This document shows, one piece after another, positions 30,415 through 41,548 of a stretch of 64,000 nt of DNA. Both the position numbers and the translations under genes were made by a program. Numbering within the stretch: the stretch's first letter is position 1; each line of letters starts with the position of its first letter. The notes beneath the pieces were generated by a model, which worked only from the letters and a program-made list of their open reading frames with translations, was not told where the DNA came from and made no database searches. The stretch is from Marsupella aquatica (taxonomy: Eukaryota > Marchantiophyta), in NCBI GenBank assembly GCA_973895155.1, contig OZ316893.1:16306001-16370000 (forward strand). Direction: 5' to 3'.

Positions 30415-30853
30415 TGTTGGGTATTTACTCTTACGTCTAGGTTAGGTATGACGTGGTTGGTACAACAACGTGGGTTGGTACAACTATGTGGTTAGGTACA
30501 ACTACGTGATTAGGTACAACTATGTGGTTAGGTACAACTACGTGATTAGGTACAACTATGTGGTTAGGTACAACTATGTGGTTAGGTACAACTAAGTTGC
30601 ACACTATATCATAAGAGGCATGTGTGCTTGGAGAGGTAGAACCAAGGCTCATTGTTATGGAGCCACTTGAGAGATAGGGAGAGCTTACACTGTGGAGACT
30701 CGGTATAGCCGACGGGCTTAGAGTTCAGTAAAGCTCTCTTGTGTGTTCCCGTGGACGTAGCCTCAAGGAGGTGAACCACGTATCTCTTGTGTCGACTATT
30801 GTGCGTTGGATGGTTCATGGGCTTGCCGTTGCGATCGTCGTCTATGCTCAACA
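30415..30853 (+). repeat. 5' LTR of copia element
   Basis: Starts TGTTGGGTATTT and ends CTCAACA. It is 439 bp, 36 bp shorter than the 3' LTR, which equals two 18 bp minisatellite units. Confidence 0.93.
30445..30600 (+). repeat. 18 bp minisatellite in copia 5' LTR
   Basis: Tandem units of about 18 bp built on GTGGTTAGGTACAACTAT, alternating CTATGTGG and CTACGTGA forms. The reading frames through it (VVPNHI repeats) are repeat artefacts. Confidence 0.85.
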
Positions 30854-30855
30854 AT

Positions 30856-30867
30856 TGGTATCAGAGC
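30856..30867 (+). promoter_or_regulatory. Primer binding site, initiator tRNA-Met
   Basis: TGGTATCAGAGC two bases after the LTR is the standard plant copia PBS. Confidence 0.95.
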
Positions 30868-32007
30868 ATGCTTGGGAGGTGACGTGTGTTCGTGACGGGA
30901 TTTCATGACGGTTTTTCCAGCGTTGAGTGTTGGTGGATTTTCCAGAGTTCCATCGCATGGAACTTGGAGTTTATGGGCTCAACGGATAGATCAGGGCAAG
31001 AGCTTTCTAACGGTGTGAAGAAATCGTTGAACGGAGCTCGTGGTGCAGAGAGATCTAAGTTTTCGTCGTTCTGGATTTTGTGAAGAAAGTTGGCAATCGA
31101 CTCGGAGGGAGAAGCGTCAAGTGTTTTGACTCAACGGAGAGATTGAGGCAAGACGATTGTTTTTGAGTCCGGGATTGGCTCTTTGATGCAAAGAGGAAGG
31201 CTAAGCAAAATCAATTACCTTGTTGGACTTGGTGACGGCACCAAGTGCAATTGATCAACATTCGTTGTTGACAAGGTACCATTTTTTTCTCTTTGAAAAA
31301 CTGATTCGAAATTGGCTATGGCAATTGAGAGAAATCTGTCATCTTTACCAATTTTTTTCTCCCTCGTTCTTTCCTCGTTTTGAGTGCTTCTTATATCGAT
31401 CTTCATTGCCTCGGAGTCTAGTTTCCAAATCTGAAATCGGATCTTGATTTCGTCAAAACCCGAGTGAGATATCTTGCGTTTGGTGTCGAGGGGTACATTC
31501 TGCCGTGTGTATTTTCTGCGCGCGCGACCAGATTTCGACGACGAAGGGTGGTAGGGGGTTTTGGGGGTTCGAGGACACATGTCAGCCCCTCGATTGTTCT
31601 TCCAAAATTCCCACAGGGCCTGTACAAGGGTCATAGAATATTCCAAAAAACCAGAGAGCTATTTTTTTACCGTCCGACAAAGATTTCATCCGCCGAACGG
31701 TAACTTTTTTGGTTATTTTTCGGCGAGGTCGTAGCCATTGAAGTTGGCAATGCAGCGCACCAATCACATCGCAATTCCGACAACGGGTTGTACTTGGTAT
31801 TTCGGTTATTCCCTGAGGTGGTCAAAACGGGGGAGTTTCCCAAGGTTTTACCCACCTCGACCGAAATTTGAATAACTTTTCCGTCAAATTTCGATTTTGA
31901 TTTCGGTTTTCAGTATTGGACTCCTAGCTTTGTAGGCTACGCGGCGGTGTTGAGTTTTGAGTTTTTTGAGAAGTTGTGAAAAACAACATTTTTTGTGACT
32001 TTCTCAT
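30868..32007 (+). other. Copia 5' leader, about 1.1 kb, no gene
   Basis: Untranslated leader between PBS and gag. Short frames on both strands (for example 31215-31646 minus) show no domain. Confidence 0.6.
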
Positions 32008-33043
32008 ATGAGTGATTCGGAGGAGTTTTTTCGAAGACGTGGAACTTGAAGCACGAGGATCACCGCGGAGGTTTCAGGGGCAGAGAGAGGAGCAGGAGGA
32101 AGAGCACGTGACACCGATACCATCACCGGTGCGGCGTGTGGTGGAGGAAGCAGTACTACTACCGGAGCTCACGGTAAAGAAGAAGATGGGGACTTTCAAG
32201 CTTGGGGGACCCAAGTATGAAGTGACAAAGTATGATGGGCGCTCTGACTACTTGCTATGGGAGAAGCAAGTGAAGGGAGTGCTTTATGCGTCAGGGATGG
32301 GCCAACTGCTGAGCCCTCGTGAAGACGATGTTGATGAGAAACAATGGGACCGCATGCAGGAGCAGGGAGTGTGGTGTGTTACACTCTATCTCATGCCTCC
32401 CATCATCAAGCAGTTAGGTGCACATAAGGATTGCATGTCCTTGTTTGCGGAATTGCAGAGCAAGTATCACCGCAAGGAGTTGTCGAACCGGCTCTACACT
32501 TCCTACAAACTGATGAGTTTCAGGATGAAGGAATCTGGTACGAAGTTGCAAGACCATGTGGATGCTTTCAACGACATGGTCGTTGACTTGGAAAACCTTG
32601 GGGAGACTTTGAATGATGAGACGAAGGCTCTGCAGCTTCTTAGTTCATTGCCTCCATCTTACCAGTCTCTATCACGAGTGTTGTTGCATCGTGATAGGGA
32701 TACCATTTCATACAATGACGTGGTAAGTTCTCTGCTTAGTGATGATCTTCAGCAGAAGATGCACATCACGTCACAGCCTTCATCATCTGGTGCTGCCCTC
32801 AATGTTAACCGTGGGAGGAGTATGCAGCGACCAACTGGGGACCGTAGAACCCAGTTTAGATCTAAATCCAGATCTAAGTCCAAGGGTAAATCCCCTCAGA
32901 GGAGGCAGGTGACATGTTGGAAGTGCAACCAAGTTGGACACTTCAAGCGAGACTGTAAGGGAAAGGCAGCGGAAACTTCATCGGCAAATGTGGCTAGGGC
33001 TGATGGAGAAGCTGATTTACTCAATGATGAGTATGTTTTATGA
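32008..33043 (+). pseudogene. gag: Copia gag with a one-base frameshift
   Basis: The natural ATG is at 32008 (MSDSEEF). A T6 run at 32026-32031 puts it out of frame with the long gag frame by one extra T; that frame continues to 33043. Domains: the copia gag region (YEVTKYDGRSDYLLWEKQVKG, LMSFRMKESGTKLQDHVDAFN, LLSSLPPSYQSL), then an Arg/Ser-rich stretch and one intact zinc knuckle, CWKCNQVGHFKRDC. Only the 5' shift disables it. Confidence 0.9.
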
Positions 33044-33403
33044 AGCCGGGGGTATGCCCTGTGCACGTCATCTAGGAGAGCAGATGATGTGTGGATTCTT
33101 GATTGTGCTTGCTCTTTTCATATTTGTTACATTCGTGAGTTTTTCAGTTCTTACTCTGTTTCAAACGGTTCAGTTCTGATGGGAAATGATCACTCCTGTC
33201 AAATTGAGGGAATTGGGTCTGTGAAGATTCAAATGTTTGATGGCGCTGTGCGCATAGTGTCCGGAGTCAGGTATGTACCTGGCATGCGTAAGAATCTGAT
33301 TTCACTCGGTGTGTTGGATTCAAATGGTCATCAATGGAGCGTTATTGATGGTGAACTTCAAGTCAGGTCGGGAGAGACAGTGATTTTGAAGGGGAGTAGA
33401 TAA
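33044..33403 (+). pseudogene. Copia protease region
   Basis: The region reads WILDCACSFH where copia proteases have a D-S/T-G/A active site, so the catalytic neighbourhood is altered (Asp kept, Ser/Thr position now Cys). Downstream YVPGMRKNLISLGVLD is the typical end. The frame differs from gag and ends at TAA 33401-33403, directly in frame with pol. Confidence 0.8.
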
Positions 33404-36316
33404 AAGAATTTGTATGTGTTACAGGGCAATACTGTATGTGGAGAGGCCAATGTAACCAAGTCTCACGAGGAGATGACTCAACTGTGGCATTCACGGCTAG
33501 GCCACATGAGTGAGAAGGGTTTGGCTATCTTACGGAAGAATGAACTCATTTCTGATTTGCAATCTTGTAAATTAGAGTTTTGTGAGCATTGCATTCTTGG
33601 AAAGCAGCATCGTCGTGCTTTTGGTGTTGGAACTCATCGTTCCAAAGCGGTTCTTGAGTACATACATAGTGACGTGTGGGGTCCATCCCCGACTCCCTCA
33701 CACTCTGGAAAGTTGTACTATGTATCATTTATTGATGATTACTCAAGATTTGTGTGGATTTATTTCATGACGCATAAGTCTGATGTCTTGTCCATTTTTA
33801 AGAAGTGGAAGGCCCAGGTGGAGAATCAGACTGGAAACACGATCAAGTGTTTGGATACAAGGGTGAAGAGTCTGAGGTCAGACAACGGCGGGGAGTACAC
33901 TTCAATGGAATTTGAAGAGTACTGTTCAGAACAGGGGATAACTCGCCATCTCACCACAGTTTATACTCCGCAGCAGAATGGTGTCGCTGAGAGGCTCAAT
34001 CGGACACTGTTGGAGCGGTCACGGAGTATGTTGAGCCAATCAGGTTTACCACAAGAATTTTGGGCAGAAGCTGTCAATACCGCAGCTTATTTGGTAAATC
34101 TTTCTCCTTCTAGTGCTATCAATTTCAAAACGCCGTTTGAGATGCGCTATAAGCGGCAAGCAGACTATCATGGCTTGGTAATTTTTGGAAGTGATGCATA
34201 TGCTCTCACACCAAAGCAGAATAGGACCAAGTTGGATCCTACCTCCAGGAAATGTGTTTTTCTTGGGTACCAGAGTGGTGTGAAAGCCTATAGGCTATGG
34301 GATCCTATTGCCTGTAAGCTCGTTGTCAGTAGGGATGTTTCCTTCAATGAATCCAGATTATTGAAGGAGGGGGAGAATACTCAGGTCTCCCGTACTGACA
34401 AAGGAAAATCTCCTATCCCGGATCTCGTTGAGGGGGAGATTGGTTATGAGATGCATGACCGGAGAGAAGGAGTTGCTCCAATTATGGAGCTGGTTCCTAT
34501 GCCAGAGGAACCAGAGGAGTTTGTTGATGCTGGTGAGCAACAAGTGGATGCTGTTGAGCTTCAAATTGTACCAGCACACGCAGATCAACCGGAGTCATCG
34601 ACTAGAAGAACATCTGGTCGCACTGTACACGCTCCATCAAGGTATGGACAGTGGGTTGATTCATCTCAACTACAAGAGGATGATTTTACAGTTGATGATG
34701 AGGGTGATGCGTTAATTTTGGAAGAAGGAGAACCTTCTTCATTTCATGAGGCAAGTGCTTCAAAAGAGAAGCAGAAGTGGACTGCAGCAATGCAAACGGA
34801 GATGCAGTCACTAAAGGACAACAAAACTTGGGAGCTTGTTAAGCTGCCTAAGGGTCAGCAAGTGGTGGACAGCAAGTGGATTTACAAGCTGAAGGATAAT
34901 TCCATAGGAGGTGGATCGAAGGTCTACAAGGCTAGATTGGTAGCAAAGGGATTCACACAAGAGAAAGGTGTGGATTACAATGAGGTCTTCTCACCAGTTG
35001 CTAAGTACTCTACAATACGACTATTGTGTGTACTTGTTGTAATGTTTGGTCTGCTCCTAGATCAGATGGATGTTGTCACAGCTTTCCTCTATGGCACATT
35101 GGAAGAGGTGATCTTCATGAGACAACCGCTAGGTTTTGTGAAGAGAGGACAGGAGGAATTGGTTTGCAGATTGCTGAAATCCTTGTATGGGTTGAAGCAG
35201 TCACCAAGACAGTGGAACAAGCGGTTTGACGATTGGATTCGGTCACAAGGTTTTCACAGAAGTGTATTTGACCCTTGTGTGTATTTGAAACCGGTGAAGA
35301 ATGTTGTCTTTGGGTTCATTGTTTTAGTACTTTATGTGGATGACATGCTAATTGCAGCCAAGGATAGGTCTGAGATTGTTAAGCTCAAGGCACTGCTTAG
35401 TGCAGAGTTTAAGATGAAGGACTTAGGGCCAGCTAAGAGGATTTTGGGTATGGAGATCACTAGGGACTTGGAGGCTGGCAAGCTATGGTTGACGCAGAGC
35501 AGTTATGCGAGGAAGGTAATTGCAAGGTTCAACATGGAGAATAGCAAGCCAGTAAGTACCCCGTTGGCTCCACACTTCAAGTTATCATCAGCGTTCTGTC
35601 CTACGGATGACACAGAGAAGGGGTTGATGTCAAAGGTTCCATATGACAAGGCAGTGGGGAGTCTCATGTATTTGATGACTTGCACTAGACCTGATCTTGC
35701 CATGGCTATGGGCAAGGTGAGCAGGTACATGTCGAATCCAGGGAAGGTACACTGGGAAGCAGTGAAGTGGATTATCAGGTACTTGAAGGGTACCGTGGAT
35801 CATGGTCTTTTATTTGATGCGAATGCAAAGAATGCTAGATCATTGATTGGCTATGTAGATTCTGACTATGGACAAGATTTGGACCGAAGGAGATCAACAA
35901 CAGGATACGTGTTCACACTTGGCGGTGGATGCATAAGTTGGAGGTCTACTTTGCAGAAGTGTATTGCTCAGTCTACTACAGAAGCGGAGTATGTTGCAGC
36001 TGCGGAAGCAGCAAAGGAAGCGATTTGGTTGGATAGACTTATCACTGAAATGGGATTGCCACAGGGGAATGTGAAGCTCCATTGTGATAGTCAAAGTGCG
36101 CTCCACCTTGCTGTGAACCAGGTGATGGACAGTAGAGTGAAGCACATTGACGTCAGGTACCATTTTATCAGGCAGGCTGTGTCTGATAATTTGTTTGAGC
36201 TAGTCAAGATTGATGGTAAACTCAACCCGGCTGACGCATTTACCAAAGTGATTCCTTTGGAGAGTTTCTCTAGACACCGTGACGTATTGCAGGTTTTGCA
36301 ATTGCATCACAAGTAG
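33404..36316 (+). CDS. pol: Copia integrase, RT and RNase H
   Basis: A 968-codon frame following the TAA. In order: GAG-pre-integrase (LWHSRLGHMSEKGL, FCEHCILGKQHR), integrase core with D, D and E (HSDVWGPSPT, RSDNGGEY, GVAERLNRTLLERSR), a linker, RT (WELVKLPKGQQVVDSKWIYK, LYVDDMLIAA) and RNase H (GYVDSDYGQDLDRRRSTTGY, STTEAEYVAAAEAAKEAIWL, HIDVRYHF). RT and integrase catalytic residues appear present. In copia elements gag to pol is normally one frame, so this copy has lost that continuity. Confidence 0.93.
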   Translation, partial: KNLYVLQGNTVCGEANVTKSHEEMTQLWHSRLGHMSEKGLAILRKNELISDLQSCKLEFCEHCILGKQHRRAFGVGTHRSKAVLEYIHSDVWGPSPTPSHSGKLYYVSFIDDYSRFVWIYFMTHKSDVLSIFKKWKAQVENQTGNTIKCLDTRVKSLRSDNGGEYTSMEFEEYCSEQGITRHLTTVYTPQQNGVAERLNRTLLERSRSMLSQSGLPQEFWAEAVNTAAYLVNLSPSSAINFKTPFEMRYKRQADYHGLVIFGSDAYALTPKQNRTKLDPTSRKCVFLGYQSGVKAYRLWDPIACKLVVSRDVSFNESRLLKEGENTQVSRTDKGKSPIPDLVEGEIGYEMHDRREGVAPIMELVPMPEEPEEFVDAGEQQVDAVELQIVPAHADQPESSTRRTSGRTVHAPSRYGQWVDSSQLQEDDFTVDDEGDALILEEGEPSSFHEASASKEKQKWTAAMQTEMQSLKDNKTWELVKLPKGQQVVDSKWIYKLKDNSIGGGSKVYKARLVAKGFTQEKGVDYNEVFSPVAKYSTIRLLCVLVVMFGLLLDQMDVVTAFLYGTLEEVIFMRQPLGFVKRGQEELVCRLLKSLYGLKQSPRQWNKRFDDWIRSQGFHRSVFDPCVYLKPVKNVVFGFIVLVLYVDDMLIAAKDRSEIVKLKALLSAEFKMKDLGPAKRILGMEITRDLEAGKLWLTQSSYARKVIARFNMENSKPVSTPLAPHFKLSSAFCPTDDTEKGLMSKVPYDKAVGSLMYLMTCTRPDLAMAMGKVSRYMSNPGKVHWEAVKWIIRYLKGTVDHGLLFDANAKNARSLIGYVDSDYGQDLDRRRSTTGYVFTLGGGCISWRSTLQKCIAQSTTEAEYVAAAEAAKEAIWLDRLITEMGLPQGNVKLHCDSQSALHLAVNQVMDSRVKHIDVRYHFIRQAVSDNLFELVKIDGKLNPADAFTKVIPLESFSRHRDVLQVLQLHHK

Positions 36317-36507
36317 AGTTTTCTTAAACATTCATTGTAATTACTGATATATGCTCTTCCTCATTCCTATGTATTAGGCTACGGCTTAGTTCTGGTTTGC
36401 TCTAGTTAGAGAGGGAAACCGGTTTGGTTTCTGTCCAGAACTTCCCGCTGAGGGATCATATACATTGGCAGTATTACTCTCCCCTAGACCAGAGTCAAGG
36501 GGAAGAT

Positions 36508-36982
36508 TGTTGGGTATTTACTCTTACGTCTAGGTTAGGTATGATGTGGTTGGTACAACAACGTGGGTTGGTACAACTACGTGGTTAGGTACAACTATGT
36601 GATTAGGTACAACTATGTGGTTAGGTACAACTACGTGATTAGGTACAACTATGTGGTTAGGTACAACTACGTGATTAGGTACAACTATGTGGTTAGGTAC
36701 AACTATGTGGTTAGGTACAACTAAGTTGCACACTATATCATAAGAGGCATGTGTGCTTGGAGAGGTAGAACCAAGGCTCATTGTTATGGAGCCACTTGAG
36801 AGATAGGGAGAGCTTACACTGTGGAGACTCGGTATAGCCGACGGGCTTAGAGTTCAGTAAAGCTCTCTTGTGTGTTCCCATGGACGTAGCCTCAAGGAGG
36901 TGAACCACGTATCTCTTGTGTCGACTATTGTGCGTTGGATGGTTCATGGGCTTGCCGTTGCGATCGTCATCTATGCTCAACA
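36508..36982 (+). repeat. 3' LTR of copia element
   Basis: 475 bp, preceded by the purine tract AAGGGGAAGAT. It is identical in layout to the 5' LTR but with two more 18 bp minisatellite units. Confidence 0.93.
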
Positions 36983-37991
36983 GCAAAGTATATAGGATGG
37001 TCCCTTCCTTTCTCATCCAACTGACTTAGTACTGAGCCGATACAAAAGCCTGAGACATCTACAAAGACATGAAAATCCTTGTTCCAATCTGGTGCTATCA
37101 TGACTAGGGCCTTCACTAACATTTGCTTTAATCCCACCACTGCTGTTACTCACTCTGGTGTGGGTTTGAAGTCTACGCCTGCCTTGAGCATGTTGGTTAA
37201 TGGTAAAGCTAGCTTGGCAAAATCCTTGATGAACCGGCGATAATAGCCAATGCACCCCAAGAAGGATCTTACATCCTTTATGCTCTTAGGTTGCATAATA
37301 TCTAGCCACACTGCTAGCTTACCCTTGTCAATCTCAATGCCCTTCTTAGATACTTTGTGACCTAGTAGTACACCTTCTATAACTCCAAAGAAACATTTAT
37401 CTAGGTGTAACTTGAGACCTACCTCTCTGCATCTCATGAAGGTCTTCCTGAGGTATTTAGCATGTTTTGATGCCTTCCCAAACATTGCAAAGTCATCAAA
37501 GAAGATTTCCATGAACTTTCTCAAGTACTCGTGAAAAATGTTCACCATCAATCTTTGGAACATAGCTGGTGCGTTACAGAGTCCAAACGGCATACGATTG
37601 AAGACATAGATCCCCCATTCCTTGATGAAGGCTGTCTTGATTTGGTCCTCCTGCCTAATCTTGATTTGGTTATAACCAGAGTATCCATCCATGAATGAGT
37701 ATAGTTCATGACTGGCTACCATGTCTAGTACCTATCAGTAAAGGGTAAAGGAAAATGATCTTTCAACGTAGCCTCATTTAACTTCCTGTAATCCTGACAA
37801 ACCCGGATCTTGGGTTTATCATCGGGTCCAGCTTTCTTGGGAACTATCACAATTGGAGACACCCAATCTGAGTGTAGGACTGGAGTGATGAATCCGGCTT
37901 CCACTAGCTTGTCAATTTCAGCTTTGACCATCAGGGAATACTTAGGGTTCATCCTTTGAATTGGTTGTTGAAACAATTTGGCCCCTAACAT
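36983..37991 (-). pseudogene. Gypsy B reverse transcriptase
   Basis: Minus frames: RMNPKYSLMVKAEIDKLVEAG to KIRVCQDYRKLNEATL and PLPF (37991-37725), then MPFGLCNAPAMFQRLM, EIFFDDFAMFG and CIGYYRRFIKDFA (37722-37150). A stop/frame slip between the two blocks at about 37725 breaks the domain. The catalytic motif reads FDDF in place of the common Y/F-I-DDF. The end is cut by the copia element. Confidence 0.85.
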
Positions 37992-38048
37992 TAGATCAAT
38001 TCGGTGTTCTCCTAATTTTGGGTCTACTCCCTTCAGGTCTTGGTGGCT

Positions 38049-39615
38049 CTATGCAAACACATCCTGAAATTCAATTAGTAATTCACTGATCTCCTTCTCA
38101 AGCTCAGGGGCTAGGTCCTGACCTAAGTTCAGTTCCCTTCCTTCTCCTAAGTCAAGCTTCTGGTATTGCCATGCTTGGATCATATTAATCTGCTTCTTCA
38201 AATTCAGGTCCAGCTCGGCTTCCAGCCTCTCCAGTCTCATCCCTCCATAGGCTGGAATCTTGGCTGTACTAGCCGAGTCGGTTGACTTGATTTCTCCCTT
38301 GTTATCCACAGACTATTCCTTTGCCGGTCTATTCGGTTTGAATTGGTGATGGGCTTCCCTTCCTGACTTGGCTCTGGCTTGGTTTTGTGCATCTCATCTA
38401 TTCTTGCTTCCTGAGGGTCTGGCCGTTGTGCTCTTCCGGCTTCTAGTAGGGCCTCAATTTGTTTTGCCCTCGTGACCGGCTTGTAAGCCGATCCCTTGGT
38501 ATTTAATTTGTTGCCGATGATAAACGATGTTGTGGATCCTGCCGGCTCTGCCTCAACGCCTGAGGAAAATCCACTGTCTCTAGTGCAGCTCCCCACTTAG
38601 CCGTTTCATCCCACTGGTCCACCTCTTGTACTTCCTTTGGAATTGAAGCTAAAAAGGTGGACTCTATGGCAAAGCAGTCCTCAATTTCTTCTTCACATTC
38701 CTCCAAGTCACTCTCCATAGGTTCTTGCCATAGTCCACTGGGGGATACTTTTGGTCCAAAGACACTTTCTACGATTAGGTCAGTGAGGCATTCTAGCCAA
38801 CGTACCTCATCGACTGACTCCAGTCCACTGTCGTACCCGTCTACCTCCCTGATGCTTCTCCTATGGTCATCCTTGGTGTCCTAGGATACCGTGGTAGAGG
38901 GGGTCCCAAAAGTGAACTCCTTCTTTCCCCAATCCTCTATTACCTTGGCTAGGTACAGCCATGGCCTGCCAATCAATAGTCGGAACAACGTAGGGTTTAC
39001 CGGCTTCATTACTACATAGTTAATGCTAAAGAAGATACCTCCTATCTAAGTCTTGATGTCGGTTAACACTCCCGTGGGAATGACCTGATACCCATTGGCC
39101 ATGTTCAACACTCTTCCAGTCATCTCCGGCGTTAGATCCCACCCTTTTGCTGTTGAATCAATCATAATACATACCCCTGATCCTCCATCGATGGGTACCC
39201 GTAGTGATATTTCTCCTTGAATCATTAATGGTAATGCTGGGGCTCCTTGATCTTCTTCTATCATTAGCACGTCAGATCTGGTTGCTACCTTGGGTAATCT
39301 TGGCTTGCCAAGAATCGCCTTCCTTAACTGTTTCTGAAAGTACGGGCTATTTTTCAACAGTTGACCTACTATTGCCGAGACTCTAGATTCTAGTACATCT
39401 TTAGCCAGGTCATAGGGGACTATCGGCTTCTCTTCTGGCGGTGTCTCCATCTTAGTTTTGGCTTGTTTCACGTTAGTTTCCACAGGCGTTGGATTTTCAG
39501 AAGCAAACAATGCTTTTGATCGTTTCACGTCCTTGGCTATGGCTTCAGTATTCTCCAAGGTTTCTAATTCTCGAAGTTGTTCCTTAACACTAGCCGTAAT
39601 AGAGGGGTAGAACAA
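38049..39615 (-). pseudogene. Gypsy B protease and linker
   Basis: The retropepsin core at 39198-39046 reads RVPIDGGSGVCIMID, matching the D-G-G-S type of gypsy A. Upstream (39615-39200) is the usual helical region with LAKDVLESRVSAIVGQLL. Between 39046 and 38049 several frames carry the pro-RT linker (EVQEVDQWDETAKWG; ISELLIEFQDVFA) with stops. Confidence 0.75.
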
Positions 39616-39837
39616 CTTAGGGTGGTCTCGATTGAAGTCGTTGTTCTATGAAGGATTGGGGTCACTGGTGAGCTCATGGCTTACCTGTGTTGCCGGCGCC
39701 TTTCCTTCCGTTGATGTTGACGAAGAGTCAATTCTTTCTTCCTTAACCTTCCCTTTATTTTTGGCCAGCCCATCCCACCTTTCCTTCCTTCTGGTGGATC
39801 GAGTAGAGACCCAATAGCAATCATGATCCAAATCCTC

Positions 39838-41483
39838 TTATGAGAATGTTGATAGGGCCTCGGCCTCATCATCAGATGGTCCAAACTCTGCCTCAGCATC
39901 CGTTTGCCATCCGAGTTTGATGTGGTTGATTTGAACTCCTCCTGGGGTAGTACCTGGCGGCAAGACCTTGACCGGCAAGAGCTTATGATTTGCGGCCAGT
40001 CCTGCCAACCAAGTAGGACATTGTCCTAGCATGTGACCCTCCTGTTGGCATCCCATACATAGTTGAGCTGGTTGTCCATCACCTTGTTTCCGTGCATTCG
40101 AGCATTCTCTAGCAAAATGGCCAGGTTGATCGCAATTATAGCATGCCGCAAATCTCTGCACATTCGGCCTAGGAGGTACTGACGGATTCTGAATAATCCG
40201 AGGATACATCTCTCCCGGATTGTTCCTTAATCTTGACCACAGAGATGCAGGTCGGTTGGATAGGTCTCGTGCTCCAGTCTCACTAATGCCCAAAACACTA
40301 TCAGCGACATCCCCTAGAAAGTACTCTACTTCTCCTTGACATGGTCTAACCTCAGCTACATGCCGAACATGACTAGTATTAAGTTTAGGACATGCATCTT
40401 TATGGTGTCCGGTTTTATAGCATAAGGCACACCATACAGAGCTATCCTCTACTATTACTTTCTTCTTCGGCTTTACCTCTGCTATTATAGCTTTAAGTTG
40501 CTCGGTAAGAGCTACGATGTTATCTTGAGTTTTAGCCTCTAGCTTGACTTTCAACTTCCCCCTCCTTCTGCCCTTCTTTTTCCTAGATTCTTCTTCTTCA
40601 GAACTAGAATGACTCACTCTTGCTACTTCCACTATCCGAGCTTGAGTTATCACTTCTTGACTTCTTAGAATGTTTCTTTTTCTTATCTTTTTTCTTATGG
40701 GTTGATCCTTCCTCCAATGAGGAACTCTCAGACTTGAGCTGTTTCTTCCGGCTTGTGATATCTACATTAATGTACAATTGAATATCTATAATTGCCTCGG
40801 CTAAAGTCTCTGGGTTCTCCTTCCTAATTGCAAAACTCATCTTCTGTGGCAAAGCATTCACCAACCATTGAAGTTGCATACCTTCAAATGCATTGGTCTT
40901 TGTACGTCTTACCAACTTTTGGAAGCGTTGCAAGAACTTCCTGAAGGATTTGTTCTCCTTGAACCGAAGTTGTCCCAACTTCAGCACTGCTAGCTCTGAG
41001 GTTCCAATGGGTCAAAACTCCTTAAAATAGTGATTTGAAGGTATGCCACATGGCTTGATCTTCCACATCCAATGCTCTGTACCAAGGCCTAGCCTCACCC
41101 TTGAACAGGCCGGGAAGAATTTGCATCTTGATGGCTGATTCTCCATTTGCTGCAGCGGTTCCCTCGAAGTCATCCAACCATTCATCCGGATCCTCATCTC
41201 CTCTTCCATGAAATGCCTTATAATGAATGCACGACCGTTGGCTTAGTCTGGTTCCTGGCCTCTCGTCTGGTTATGCCTCTGGTTCCCCCATGTCGGTTGG
41301 GGACTTACTTCTCCTTACCAACTCTTCTTCTGATGGTTCTTCTTTGACGCCACTTTCAATTATGGAGCTACTAGCTCTTTCTTCCCCTCTCAGTCGCTGT
41401 GTATCATGCCACCCGACAAGCTGCTGCAGACGAGCTCTCTCCCGTTGAATCGCTCTTTCCTCCCTCGGCGTAGGTTTAGTCAT
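39838..41483 (-). pseudogene. Gypsy B gag
   Basis: Starts MTKPTPREERAIQRER at 41483, about 50 nt after the PBS. In-frame TAA at 41271 and again near 41033, plus frame changes near 41000 and 40640, break it. Recognisable parts: DEDPDEWLDDFEGTAAANG and ARPWYRALD (capsid region), RFKENKSFRKFLQRFQKLV (40987 frame), a Lys-rich stretch, and three CCHC knuckles at 40450-39990 (CALCYKTGHHKDAC, CYNCDQPGHFAREC, CMGCQQEGHMLGQC). Confidence 0.85.
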
Positions 41484-41532
41484 TACCTACGCTTCCTTCC
41501 TAACTTCATATCCCACGGCTTAAGAAATGCCA

Positions 41533-41548
41533 CCTCCATCTAGCGCCA
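41533..41548 (-). promoter_or_regulatory. Putative primer binding site of gypsy B
   Basis: TGGCGCTAGATGGAGG on the minus strand lies four bases after the LTR end CACCACA. Position and TGGCGC start fit a PBS, but I cannot assign the tRNA with confidence. Confidence 0.6.

Larger units (their letters stand above)
30415..36982 (+). mobile_element. Ty1/copia retrotransposon in gypsy B
   Basis: A complete 6568 bp element with TG..CA LTRs (30415-30853 and 36508-36982), PBS, gag, pol and PPT. It is flanked by GCAAA at 30410-30414 and 36983-36987. It lies in opposite orientation to gypsy B and interrupts its RNase H, so it is the younger of the two. Gag has one frameshift and the protease/pol join has one stop; the pol frame is otherwise intact. 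Confidence 0.95.

Noticed and set aside
30437-30652. Repeat protein with NHIVVP units
   Set aside because: It is the antisense reading of the 18 bp minisatellite in the copia LTR; the same occurs at 36530-36781.
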